Positions 44,483-56,015 are shown, counted from the first letter of the stretch. The stretch: DNA of 64,000 nucleotides from Pseudocercospora fijiensis CIRAD86 (GCF_000340215.1 NW_006921546.1:837787-901786); one strand, 5' to 3'. Notes: a model not told the origin generated them from the letters alone. Made by a program: numbers and translations.

Positions 44483-45358
44483 CTAAAGGAAGAAAGCTAA
44501 AGGGAGAGAAACAAAGCCTAGCAGAATCAATTGCTAGATACCTATAGGAGTAGGAATAGAACAAAACACAAGTTAGACTAGGAACCCTAAAGGCACTAAT
44601 CAAATTTGGTTAATACAACTACTAGCTCTATAAGGACCTAAATAGGGCCGAGGCAAGCCTAGCTATCTAAATTAGATCTAAACACATTAGACTTAGATCT
44701 TACCTATTTAGAAGAAACGTCCTAGGAATTGAAAGTAGAGCTTACTAATATAGCTACTAATCTTAGAACCCTAAGTATATGCTACTAGTCTGCCCCTAAT
44801 AGTTAGAAGGTAGAAGTAATTAGAGACTAAAAGCAATAGAAAGGGAATACGACAAGCTAATCTAGAGCAAAGAAGACCTAAAGAGGATAGTAAAGTAGAT
44901 TATTAAATAGGGATTTATATAACAATTCGCACTAGTAAGGGAAACTAAGGAGTAGATAAGAAGGAGGGAAGAAGAGGGGGAAAGAAGGGCAGGGCAGTAG
45001 GCAAGGTAGTTAGAGGGTAACAACTATAACACTAGTATACCCTAGAGGAAGGAAAACAAGGAAACGAGGAAGATTAACACTTATAAATAGGATAGGAGGG
45101 AGGTTTTTACTAACTAAGTTGGTTTCCTACCTAAAACAATATATAGAAACAGACCTACATAGGCCGAAAGGCACTACAATAGGCAAATGAAATATCTATC
45201 TATCTATATATATATACTTAGAGAGTATTTAGAGCGCGGTATATAGCGCCGTATAATAGCGGCTTATTTCGTATATAGAAAAGCTTATAGACGATACTAC
45301 GAATATCCTTCCTACTAGAATATCTATCCTACCTAGCACTATCTCGAATATAGATATT

Positions 45359-46022
45359 CTAGCCTTTTAGAATCTAATCGAGTACTTTAAAATCCTTCTC
45401 TATAATCGTTATACGCTTCGCGTAGATAGCTATAAGGTTAACCGCTAAAATAGTATTAGTATAGTCCGAAAAGAGGTAGAAGAGAAACATATATTCGAAG
45501 ATACGACCTAGGTAGGCTTCTATAGCCTCTTAAAGGGCGCCTATCGCAGAGGCTTAGAAGCGAAGGTCTAGTCTATAATCCTAGGCAATTTCGCGAATAA
45601 GTCGTTAGAAAGGAGCTTTACGGATTAGGAGATTAGAACTCTTCTAATACTTCCGAATCTTACGGAGGGCTACGGCTAAAGAAGGATTAGTAAAAAGATA
45701 GTAAGAATACCGGCTACGCTACCGGCTACGCTACTAGCTATAAATAGGACTTACTTCCTAGGCGCTATTAACGCTTCGTACGATTATTACTACTAGTAGT
45801 AGAAGCGCTAGTCGTTGTCTTACGTAGAGCCTTACCCGCCGTTATCTTACGTAGAGCCTTACTCGCGACGCCCTTTCTAGTACCGGAGCTAGCGGTAGTA
45901 GTAGCAGCCTTCTTACGTTAATATACTATACTCGTTCTACTATTTCCGGTCTTATTACGACCCGTAGAAGTAGTAGGTCCCTTCTTACGAGGCGTCGTAA
46001 CTTAGTTAAGTAGACTCGGTAT
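45359..46022 (-). pseudogene. Histone H3-like pseudogene with two introns, RIP-degraded
   Basis: On the minus strand, three exons (46022-45755, 45675-45493, 45444-45359) join in phase to 178 codons. The inferred start is ATA (RIP of ATG). A Lys/Thr/Ser-rich tail of about 88 residues, with RKKGPTTSTGR and SKALRKITAGKALRK, leads to the histone fold: GTVALRKIRKYQKSS restored across intron 1, then IRKAPFQRLIREIAQDY, LRFQASAIGALQEA, and NLIAIYAKRITI after intron 2 (family: NLCAIHAKRVTI). Intron 1 (79 bp) has GTAAGT, TACTAAT and TTTAG. Intron 2 (48 bp) has TACTAAT and TTTTAG, with the donor GTATGT mutated to ATATGT. H3 packages DNA with H4. Loop 1 has canonical H3 length, so it is not a typical CENP-A. 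The tail is about twice as long as in canonical H3, and the C-terminus diverges after the KD of KDIQLARRIRG. Confidence 0.88.
45709..45735. repeat. CCGGCTACGCTA tandem repeat in intron 1 of the H3-like relic
   Basis: Two units, the reverse complement of the repeat at 40151-40187 and 27365-27383. Confidence 0.6.
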
Positions 46023-46430
46023 TATAAAAGTCGTCGAATTAAGGAAAAAAGTATATTACGAAGGTATACGAAGGCGCGCGCGGAGCGAGGGTATTACGGA
46101 GGTAATAGATATAGAGCGTAGAGTTATAGGTATCGATATAAAGGTTAAATATAGCGAGAGAGGTAGTGTCGCGGTATCGCTAGGTAATAGAGTAAGCGTC
46201 GCGTAAGCCTATATTATAGTAACGTTAGAGTAAGGAAAGAAGGTAGATACGGCTAAAAAAGGCAGATACGGCAAACTTTAAAATATAGCTAGTATATATA
46301 GCTAGTATAGTAATAGGCGAAAGCCTCCTTCTAATAAAGAGCCGGCGTAATAATAGTATCCTACTATAGTATAGATATTCTTTAGTAATTCCCTTACTAG
46401 CTATAGTAATCTTATAAGTAACCTAGGCCT
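46023..46430 (-). other. Upstream region of the H3-like relic
   Basis: About 400 bp between the H3-like start and the next + strand ORF relic. Includes a CG-rich patch (GGCGCGCGCGGAGCG near 46073). No gene seen; a divergent promoter region is plausible from the arrangement only. Confidence 0.35.
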
Positions 46431-47190
46431 ATTACTAGGAAATATAAGAAATATTAGGTAGGCTAGACTAAACAAGCTAGTTATTTAGTAGGAAAAGGCC
46501 TACTACTGTCTCTATATACCGGCTACGAGTGCTAGCTATCGCTCTAAATTTAACTCCGCCCTATCTTAGAGGCTAAGGTACCGAGCGGAAACCCTATAGC
46601 TTATATTTACTTAGTTATCGCAGAGCGCTTATAGGTAAGGTATTAGAAAAGAGTATAAAAAGTACGAGAAGAGTATCCTAGGATATAGGTCGTAAGTAAA
46701 TAAGAGTAGTACGCCTAGTTATTTATATAGTACGTTACTATAAATAACTAGGAGCCTATATTATCTTATACTTCGCTTATAAGACCTCGACTCTACTAGT
46801 ATACTATCGATCTCCTCCTCGGTCGCTAATACGCTATCTTAATTCTTCTTCGAGTTGCTAGACTTAGTACGTATCTATCGCTATATAATAGCGCTATATA
46901 TTATAGAGAATCTCTCGTTAAAGTTTCTCTCTCGTAGGCTTACTATCTGCCTTATAGTATAGAGGATTAAAGTACTAATACTAAAGAATCTCTTTATAGT
47001 TAGGATACTAGGGCTCCTTAGGACCTTTATATTTTAGGTCTAAATAGAGACGTATTATAAACGTTCTATCGCCCTTTCGCTTACTACCTACTAGGTCGCG
47101 ATATACGAAGAAACTAATCTAAATATAGCTCGTCTCTATAATAGCTAGGTAAATATATAGCGCTAGGTTTCTACTTCGTACCTTAGATTT
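46431..47190 (+). pseudogene. Unrecognised ORF relic of about 250 codons, cut by element C
   Basis: A + strand frame stays open apart from RIP-type stops up to the LTR at 47191, which truncates it. Landmarks: LNKLVIQQEKAYYCLYIPAT near 46475, SALSQRLRYRAETLQLIFTQ near 46555, IRKEYKKYEKSILGYRSQV near 46640, RILGLLRTFIFQVQIETYY near 47000, and YQVAIYEETNLNIARLYNSQ near 47090. The sequence alternates charged and hydrophobic residues like a globular protein. No known motif; its C-terminus is not found elsewhere in the window. Confidence 0.4.
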
Positions 47191-47396
47191 TGTTAGGGCT
47201 AAAGAGGCTATACGTGATTGGTATATAACTAGGCTAAGTAAAGCTAGGGTCTTAGTGCCTTAGGTAGGGCTTAGCGCTTAGCGTTAGGCTAACTAGCTAG
47301 CCTTCCTCCTTCTCCTCCTAGACCTCTATCGAATACTACTCGTACCTACTACTACCCTATCTACCTGCTAACATACCCTTCTTATATAGTATTCGA
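47191..47396 (+). repeat. 5' LTR of element C
   Basis: About 206 bp; starts TGTTAGGGC, the least RIP-altered start of the five LTR copies. ATCGAATACTA (47328-47338) is complementary to the primer-binding site TAGTATTCGAT beginning at 47397. Confidence 0.88.
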
Positions 47397-47658
47397 TCTA
47401 CCCTTTAAGGGCAGCAGCTAGATACTTCTTATTTTAAGCTTTTAGCGGTATAGCTACGAATAAGACTAATCTAACTATATTACGCCCGAAGAACGGGACC
47501 TATACGTACTATCCTATCGAAACAACCGTACTAATTATTAAGCAAGGCCTTCTATACGGCCTATTACACTAAGTTAAGTATACTAGACCGATATCTACTA
47601 CTTCCGCTATATCCGTATCTTAGGGGCTAATAATACAATATTAGTGTTGCCCCTTATA

Positions 47659-49005
47659 ATAGCCGGTTTATTACGAAACAATAACCGTGCTGCCGCTAGT
47701 AGCGCTAGCAACGACAACGCTAGTAGCATAGTGCCTACTAAAGTGCCTACTAAAGCACCTACTAAAGTGCCTCCTACTAAAGAGCCTACTACGAGGCCTA
47801 CCGAAGAACCTATAGTTCTAGGTAATAACCTAGAATTGCCTATTAACGATATTCTTAGCAATATTATTAACCGTCGATATAGCTAACTAGCCTTTAGCCC
47901 CTAGCCGATAGCGAGACTTTAAGAAGCTACCTAAAACAGGCTTACTGCCTTGCGTTAAGAACAATAGCTAAAGAATAACCTCCTCGAGCTCCGTCGCCTT
48001 TAGGAAGCCCTAATAACCCCTACTAAACTAATAGTAGGACCTTCTTTACTACCTATCTAAAAGAAGGATACTAAACTCAAGGACTGTACCGTGTTTAACG
48101 GCTCTAGTCGTAAGCAATACAACGATTATATACGTAATTACGAGCTTAACTAGCGAAATACACCGAGGGCTCTTCTAGACAACTATTTACTAGTTGTCTA
48201 CGCTATGCAGTATATTAATAGCGACCTAAAGCGTATATAGGATAACTATTTCGACTCCCTTAATAACTAGACTGCTGTTTAGTAGCAAACCTATAAAACT
48301 ATTATACTAGATACCCTTAGAAACCCTATACTAAGGCAATAATATACTTAGGACCTATATCTTCGAGCTAAATAGAAGACTAATTAATCGGCTCGCTTAT
48401 TCGAGGCCTATTTAAAGACCCTCGAGGATAACCTTCTAGCTAAGACTAATTCTATATAGATCTCGGAAATACGCCCTAAGCTTAGGTAGGAGCTTATTCT
48501 CGAATTAGACCGTCGCCGTGTATTCGAACAAGCTAACCTAATACGTATTTAATTTATAGTCGAAGTAGAAACAGCCGAACGAGCTATCTAGCTCTAATAA
48601 CGACTAGAATCGAGGATCCGACAAGCTAGTACTAACCGTAGCAACCGTAGCCGCGGAGGAAACTAAGGTTCCTACTATAATAATAATACTAACAATAGGA
48701 ATAGTAACGACCGTAGAAGAGGTCGTAGCTAACGGCTATATAGAGGAGGCCGCGATAGGGGTCGTAGAAGGGGCTCGTATCCCTATAATACTAACCGCTC
48801 GGCTATTAATAGTAACAATAGCTACGGCAACCTACTAACCGGATTGAAGTGCTTTAACTATAACAGTACTAGCTATCTCCTAGGCTAATATAACAAACCT
48901 AAGGACTAGGCCCGAATTAACCGTACTTCCGCTACGTATAGGAAGTACCTTTTAGCCGCTAATACTACCCCTATCGGCTCTTTTAATTAGTCGAAAAAAG
49001 AATAA
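47659..49005 (+). pseudogene. gag: Gag of chromovirus element C
   Basis: 449 codons from an inferred start (ATA for ATG at 47659, IAGLLRNNNR) to TAA at 49003-49005. Ser/Asn-rich N-terminus, then PTKVPTKAPTKVPP repeats, capsid region, Arg/Gly-rich block, and zinc knuckle CFNYNSTSYLLGQY with two ligands lost to RIP. It is eight codons longer than B, partly in the PTK repeat. Confidence 0.85.
48994..49000 (+). promoter_or_regulatory. -1 frameshift slippery heptamer AAAAAAG (element C)
   Basis: A AAA AAG in the gag frame, shortly before the TAA at 49003; pol continues in the -1 frame. Confidence 0.75.
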
Positions 49006-50263
49006 GCGCCGCACTAACTGTTAGCCTTGTACGGCGTAAAACTATCGACATTGTGCTAGCTATTATACGTACCTGTCTTATATAGGATACGTATAGAACT
49101 ACCTATTAAACTAAGGTTATACTAGATTTAGGAAATTCGGTTAGCGCCCTTATTAATTACCGCCTAGCTAAGCAATTAGACCTCCGACAATTGCCTAGAA
49201 CCGATATACTAACCCTTACTTAGTTTAATAACGCTCGGCACTTGACCTATAGAGCCTACTATATTCCTATAGTTCTAAAGGACGACCTCGGCAATAAGCG
49301 TTTGTTAGACTTTACTGCCTATATAGTAGATATAGACAACCTCCTATCCGATATTGTTATTAGCAACCCTATTCTTAAGCACTATGCTATAGTTATAGAC
49401 TTAGGTAGTTAATAGTAGCGATTTAGGATCGCTAGGAGAGAGGATATTAAACATATTAATATTAGCGAGTGCTCTAACAATATTAAGGTTCTGCTTATTA
49501 GCACCCTAATACTAGCCTCCGCCTTAGCTAATCTAACTACCGACCTACTCGGTAGTAATAACGATAAACCTATACCCTCTAATAGTATAGACCCTAAATA
49601 GCTTGCTCGTATACCTTAGCCTATTCGAGAAACCTATATTAATGTATTTAAATACTACCTAGTAACGATATTACCTATGTTTAAGGAGACTAATTATAAG
49701 ATTAACATTATAGAGGGCAAGGAGGTCCCCTTTAGGCCCCTCTATAACCTTAGTAAACGAGAACTTACTATATTACGTAAGTACCTAGATAAGAACCTAG
49801 CTAATAGTCGAATTCAGTATAGCAATAGCCCTACTAGTGCACCTATCCTATTCGTACCGAAGAAGGATAGTAGCCTACGCCTATATATCGACTATCGTAG
49901 GCTTAACGCTATTACTATTAAAGACCGCTATCTACTTCCGCTTATTAATAAGACCCTCGATCGTCTTTCTAGCGCCTGTTTCTATACTATATTAGACATT
50001 AAGGATATATACTATCGTATCTGTATTCGTAAGGGCGATAAATAGAAGATAGCCTTCCGTACTCGCTATAGCTATTTCGAGTATTTAGTAATACTATTTA
50101 GCCTAGCTAATGCCCCTACTATATTTTAGTCCTATATTAATCGGGCCCTTTTAGGTCTATTAGACTACCTCTATATAGTTTACCTAGACGATATCCTAGT
50201 CTATATATACTCGCATTGCGGAATATTAGGCCGCTATACGTAAGGTCCTCGACCGCCTACGAG
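48994..50263 (+). pseudogene. pol: Pol of element C, 5' part: protease and RT
   Basis: VILDLGNSVSALINYRLA near 49120 is the protease region. The RT is the best preserved of the family: ILFVPKKDSSLRLYIDYRRL near 49850, TIKDRYLLPLINKTLDRLS near 49910, and YLDDILVY near 50190 with both catalytic Asp residues kept. The frame is cut at 50263-50268 by element D and resumes at 57397. Confidence 0.87.
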
Positions 50264-50268
50264 CCTAT

Positions 50269-50466
50269 TATTAGGACTAAAGAGGTTATACGTAATTAGT
50301 ATATAACCGGGCTTGAGTAAAGCTAGGGTCTCGATACCTTAGGTAGGACTTGGCGCTTAGCGTTAGGCTAACTAGCCTGCCTTCCTCCCTCTCCTCTTAG
50401 ATCTCTATCGAATACTATACTAATTCACTACTACCCTATCTACCTACTAACATAACCCCTCTTATA
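50269..50466 (+). repeat. 5' LTR of element D
   Basis: 198 bp. ATCGAATACTATA at 50407-50419 pairs with TATAGTATTCGAT at 50465-50477. Confidence 0.92.
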
Positions 50467-50477
50467 TAGTATTCGAT
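50465..50477 (+). promoter_or_regulatory. Self-priming primer-binding site of element D
   Basis: TATAGTATTCGAT across the LTR/leader junction, exactly complementary to 50407-50419 inside the LTR. Confidence 0.7.
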
Positions 50478-50742
50478 CCACCCTTTAAGGGCAGTAGCTA
50501 GATAGTCCTTATTTTAAGCTTTTAGCGGTATAGCTACGAAAAACTATCGATTTAACTATATTACGCCCGAAGAACGGGACCTATATATACTATTCTACTA
50601 AAACAACCGTACTAATTATCAAGCAAGGCCTTCTATACGGCCTATTACACTAAGTTAAGTATATTAGGCCGATACTCGCTAATTCCGCTATATCCGTACT
50701 ATAAGGGGCTATAATACATTATTAGTGCTACCCCTTATTACA

Positions 50743-52098
50743 ATGGCCGGTTTATTACGAAGCAACAACAACCGTACTACCGCTAGCAGCGCTAGCAATA
50801 ATAACGCTAGTAGCACAGTACCTGCTAAAGTGCCTACTAAAGCACCTGCTAAAGTACCTGCTAAAAAGCCTACTGCTAGGCCTACCGAAGAACCTATAGT
50901 TCTAGGCGACGATCTAGAATTGCCTATTAACGACATTCTCAATAACATTGTTAATCGACGATATAGCTAACTAGCCTTTAGGCCCTAGCTAGTAGCGAGA
51001 CTTTAGGAAGCTACCTAAAACAGGCTCGCTACTCTACGCTAAGAATAATAGCTAAAGGATAATCTCCTTAAGATTCGTCGCCTTTAGGAGGCCCTAATAA
51101 CTAATACTAAGCCGATAGTAGGGCCGTCCTTACTATTAGTCCTAGTCTAGAAGAAGGATACTAAACTCAAGGACTGCACCGTGTTTAATAGCTCTAGTCG
51201 AAAGCAATACAATAACTATATTCGTAACTGTAAGCTTAACTAGCGCAATGCACCGAGAGCGCTACTAGATAACTATTCCTTAGTTGTCTATGCTATATAG
51301 TACATTAACGGTAACCCTAAGCGTATATAGGATAACTATTTTAATTCCCTTTACGACTAGACCGCTATTTAATAGCAGGATTACAAGACTATTATACTAA
51401 ACACCCTTAGCAACCCTATATTGCGCTAGTAGCACGCCTAAGACTAATACCTACGTGCTAAGCAAAAGGCCGACTAAACCTCTCGATCCTTCGAGGCCTA
51501 TCTAAAGACCCTTAAGGACGATTTGCTACCTAAGACCGACTCTATCTAGATATCTAAGATACGACCTAAACTAAGATAGGAACTAGTCCTTAAATTAGAC
51601 CGCCGCCGTATGTTCGAATAGGCTAATCTTATACGCATTTAATTTATAGTTAAAGTAGAGACTATAGAGCGTATAGTATAGCTATAGCAACGGTTAGAAT
51701 CTAAGATACGGCTATCTACTAACCGTGGCCGCGGTAGAAACTAAGGAGGTACTCCCTAAACTAACACTGCTAACAATAGAAACAGTAACGACTAACGTAG
51801 AAGAGGCAGGGGCCGATACCGCGGTAGAAACCCCTAGCGAGGAAGAGGACAAGGAAGGGGCTTATTTCTATATACCCCTAATCGTTTATCTAATTCTAGC
51901 ACCAATTCGAGCGGACCTAGCGGTGCCCTAACTAGATATAAGTGCTTCAATTGTGACAGCACTACTCATTTACTAGGCTAATATAATAGGCCCCGAGACT
52001 AGGCCCGAGTCGACCGTACTACCGCTAAATACCGAAAGCACCTCTTAGCCGCTAATGCTACCCCTATTAGCCCTTCTAACTATTCGAAAAAAGAATAA
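50743..52098 (+). pseudogene. gag: Gag of chromovirus element D
   Basis: 452 codons from ATG 50743 (MAGLLRSNNN) to TAA 52096-52098. Ser/Asn-rich start, PAKVPTKAPAKVPAK repeats, capsid region, then an Arg/Gly-rich block and the zinc knuckle CFNCDSTTHLLGQ-(C>Y), which keeps three of four ligands. It is the least damaged gag of the three copies and the only one with its ATG, which fixes the start for B and C. Confidence 0.88.
52087..52093 (+). promoter_or_regulatory. -1 frameshift slippery heptamer AAAAAAG (element D)
   Basis: A AAA AAG one codon before the gag stop; pol reads on in the -1 frame. Confidence 0.75.
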
Positions 52099-55000
52099 GC
52101 GCCGCACTAACTGTTAGCCTTATACGGCGTAAGACTATCGACATTGTACTAGCTATTATACGCACCTATCTCGTATCGGACACGTATAGAACTAACTATA
52201 AGACTAAGGTTATACTAGATCTAGGAAATTCAGTTAGTGCCCTTATTAGCCATCGCCTAGCTAAGCAACTAGACCTTCGACAACTGCCTAGAACTAACCT
52301 ACTAACCCTTGCTTAGTTTAATAACGCTCGGCACTTAACCTACGGAGCCTACTATGTCTATATAGCCCTAAGAGACGACCTCGGCAATAAGCGCCTACTA
52401 AACTTTACTACCTACGTAGTAGACATAGATAGCCTCCTATCTAAGATTGTTATTAGCAACCCTGTTCTTAAGTACTATACTATAGTTATAGACTTAGGCA
52501 GTTAATAGTAGCGATTTAGAATCGCTAGGAAAGAGGATATTAAATACATCGATATTAGCGAGTGCCCTAACGATATTAGGGTTCTATTTATCGGCAACCT
52601 AACACCTGCCGTAGCTAACCTAATAGTCGACCTATTAGGCGATAACGATAAGCCTATGCCCCCTAATAGCGTAGACCCTAATTAGCTTACTCGTATACCG
52701 GAGCCTATTCGAGAAACCTATATTAATGTGTTTAAATACTACTTAGTATCGACATTGCCTATATTTAAAGAGACGGATTATAAGATTAATATTATAGAGG
52801 GCAAGGAGGTCCCTTTTAGCCCCCTCTACAACCTTAGTAAACGAGAGCTTACTATACTACGTAAGTACCTAGAGGAAAACCTAGCTAATAGTCGCATTCG
52901 GTATAGTAACAGCCCTGCTAGCGCCCCTATCCTGTTTGTACTAAAGAAGGATAGTAGCCTACGTCTATATATTAATTATCGTAGGCTTAACGCTATTACT
53001 ATTAAAGACCGCTGTCTACTTCCTCTTATTAATAAGACCCTCGATCGCCTTTCTAGTGCTTACTACTATACTACATTAGACATTAAGGATATATACTATC
53101 GCATCCGTATCCGTAAGGGTAATGAATAGAAAACAGCCTTCCGTACCCGCTATAGCTATTTCGAGTATCTAGTTATGCTATTTAGGCTAGCAAACGCCCC
53201 TACAATATTCTAGTCCTATATTAATCGGGCCCTTTCGGGTCTATTAGACTACCTCTATATAGTTTACCTAGATAACATCCTAGTTTACATATACTCTCCT
53301 AACATTACGGAATACTAGGCTGCAGTCCGTAAGGTACTCGATCGCCTAAGGGCCTATAGACTGTATTGCAAACCTTCTAAATACACCTTTACTGCTAAAG
53401 AGGTATTATTCCTTAGCTTCCTCGTATTAACCGAGGGTATTAAGGCTAATCCTAATCGGATTAAAACTATTACTAAATAGCCTATTCCTACGTTAATTAA
53501 GGAGCTATAGTCGTTCCTCGGTTTTACTAACTTCTATCGCCGATTTATTAAGGGCTATTCGAGGTATATAATGCTACTAACTAAACTTACTAAAACTAAG
53601 GCTAACCCGACTAGAGAGTTTAAATAGACTAACAAAGCGCGAGCCGCTTTTGACGGTTTAAAGTAGCGCTTTACTAAAGTCCCCTTATTATACTATTTCG
53701 TACTAAGCAAACAGATCCGTATTAAGACTAACGCTTTACAGTTTGCTATATTAGCTATTATGTTATAATAGGCTAACGACAATTACTAGTATCCGATTGC
53801 CTTCTTCTCGAGGAAGATAATTAACGCTAAGCGTCGCTACGAGACCTACGAGCAAGAGCTCTTAGCTATTATTAAAGCCTTTAAGCACTAGCGCTACTAT
53901 CTCGATAGTGCCTAGTATACTATTTAGGTCTATACGGACTATAACAACCTCCGTAGAATTACGAAGGTTACTAGGGTTATAGGTCGATAGGCTAGATAGG
54001 CCGTCTACCTCGCTAGGTTTGATTTTAATATATTATATCGGCTAGGCGTAAGCAACCCTACTAATAGCCTATCGAGGCGACCTAATTACGATAGCGGGAC
54101 TTAGCAATCTATTAATTTATTATTTCTAACCCTATAGTATAAGATTGCTATAGCCCGTATTATTAATAAGCAAGCGTAGGATAAGCGGCTTACCGGACTC
54201 CGCGACGGCTTGAAGTATATTAATGCTCTTACTATATTAATAGTGCGTATTAAGGCAAGGGCTAAGGATATAGATAGGAGAAGTTATAATAACTCTCTAG
54301 TCGATATCGCTATATATAGTAATAGCGATTAAAGCACTAATATAGTTAATCCGGCTACTAGTGCTATTAGATGCATACAATGCGTACCTCGTTTAATAGC
54401 GAGGGTGCTATTAAATAACCTTATAGATAGGGATAGTTAATCGTTTATAGATAAGCTATTACGGGCTTAGTAGAGGGACGCCTTTGCTACTAAACGTATA
54501 GATAAGCTTGTAAGTAGGCGAAAGACTCGATCTAGTAAGAGTAACAATTAGTCGATCGATAACAAAGGTCATTTAAAGTTTAAGGGTAGGTACTATGTCC
54601 CCGCTAAACATTCGATCCGATAAGAACTTCTTAAGCGACACTATAATAGTAAGCTTGCCGGTTACTATAGCATAGAGAGGTCGTACGAGCTACTATCGCG
54701 TATATACTACTAGCTAAATAGTAAGCGGGATATAAAGGACTACGTAAATACGTATGCCGTATATTAACGAGTTAAAGCGCCGAAGCACTTGCTATTCGGC
54801 GAGTTGTCTTTACTCCCTGTTCTAAAGAAGCCATTTATAGAGCTTATAATAGACTTTATTATAGGACTTCCGCCTACTAAGCGTAGGGGGGAAGTGTATA
54901 ATACTATCCTTATTATAGTAGATCGATTTACTAAGGGCGCTCGATACATCCCGGCGCGCAAGGATTAGACTACTATTAATATAGTAGAGGCGCTATAGAC

Positions 55001-55976
55001 TGACATCTTCTATACCTATTAGGGAACCCCTAAGGGGATAGTCTCCGATAGGGGCTCGATATTTATATCGCACTATTAGAGCGAAATATACCTATAGCTA
55101 AGACTAAAGCATCGGCTATTAATAGCCTTCTATCTATAGACTAACGGTTAAATAGAGAGGCAGAATGCTACCCTATAGCAGTACCTGCGCAGTTATATTA
55201 ATAAGAACCCTAAGGACTAGGTTAACCTCCTACAACTAGCTAAATTCGTGTATAATAACAGTGTCTACTTATCTACTAAGGTATTGCCTTATTTTGCTAT
55301 AATAGGCTAGAACGCTGCCTTACTATAAGATCTATTCACCTCGCTCGAGGCCGAGCGTAAGGAAAGGGAAGCGCGTTAAGTACCCGAAACACTAGCGGCT
55401 ATTAAGAGGGTTCAAAAGATGCGAGAAATTTACGCTAAGATAGCTAATAAACTAGCAAAGGCCTAGGCCTATTAGAAGGCCTACTATAACAAATACTACC
55501 TTCTAATAACCTTTAAGCAAGGCGACCTAGTTATGCTTAGTACGAAGAACCTCCGTATCCGCAAACACCCCTCGCCTAATAGCAAAACAAGGCCTAAACT
55601 CGCACCGAGGTACATTAGCCCTTTCCGTATCCGAGAACCTAGGGGCACCTAGGCCTATTAGTTATAGCTTCTACCTTATTATACTATCTATAACACCTTC
55701 TATATATCCCTCCTTAAGCCGTACTACCTACGCGAAGGGGATAAAGCACCTGCTAAATCCGAGGATATACTAGCTAATAGTAAAGAACTGTAGTCTATAG
55801 AACGTATTCTAAAGTACCGGACTAGGTAAGGCAAGAAGGAGTACCTATTAAGATAGCAAGGCTATTTACCTAAATAGGACTTATAGGAAGCTAAGGGTTC
55901 CTTTAAGGACATAACTGAGTTGTTAGATAAGTATTAGACTAGTGTAAAGAACAAGAAGAAGGCTAAGGGCCTATAA
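52087..55976 (+). pseudogene. pol: Pol of element D: protease, RT, RNase H, integrase, chromodomain
   Basis: Uninterrupted order: protease VILDLGNSVSALISHRLA near 52210; RT ILFVLKKDSSLRLYINYRRL near 52930, TTLDIKDIYYRIRIRKG near 53075, active site YLDNILVY near 53270 (second Asp lost to RIP); RNase H about 53690-53960; integrase LIIDFIIGLPPTKRRG near 54845, DRFTKGARYIPARKDQTT near 54920, and SDRGSIF near 55045; chromodomain SIERILKYRTRQGKKEYL near 55795, then EAKGSFKDITELLDKY. Chromodomains bind modified histone tails and steer integration into heterochromatin. The end is TAA 55974-55976 or TAG 56013-56015. Confidence 0.9.
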
Positions 55977-55987
55977 TGTCGCCTAGG

Positions 55988-56014
55988 AATAATGCTACCC
56001 CCGGGGTGTTATTA
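55988..56014. repeat. Recurrent palindromic motif, copy 9 (end of pol, element D)
   Basis: AATAATGCTACCCCC followed by GGGGTGTTATTA, in the same place as in element B. Confidence 0.75.
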
Positions 56015-56015
56015 G

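Larger units (their letters stand above)
41623..45120 (+). pseudogene. LINE copy 2 ORF2 (endonuclease-RT), interrupted by an assembly gap
   Basis: Endonuclease and RT landmarks as in copy 1: IIAIQEPQLN near 41735, RPIALLNTIGKVLEKI near 43210, LNILGAFNNVSYKRLL near 43420, and FVDNTNIL near 43690. The reading is lost across the N run (44319-44418) and the adjoining non-homologous stretch, then resumes to the Cys/His C-terminal block near 44740. Confidence 0.82.
40333..45186 (+). mobile_element. Non-LTR retrotransposon (Tad-like LINE), copy 2
   Basis: Aligns end to end with copy 1 (30124-34965) apart from a 100-N gap and an anomalous about 50-bp stretch next to it. Differences are almost all C/T or G/A, in both directions. 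The 3' end carries CTAT and TA repeats. No target duplication could be identified. Confidence 0.93.

Noticed and set aside
40151..45735. Terminal inverted repeats of a transposon around LINE copy 2
   Set aside because: The 40151 and 45709 blocks are inverted, but the second sits inside a phase-consistent intron and the motif also occurs alone at 27365.
45359..46022. CENP-A (CenH3) identity for the H3-like relic
   Set aside because: Loop 1 has canonical H3 length and sequence (AQDYRLDLRFQ) without the CENP-A-type insertion; only the long tail points that way.
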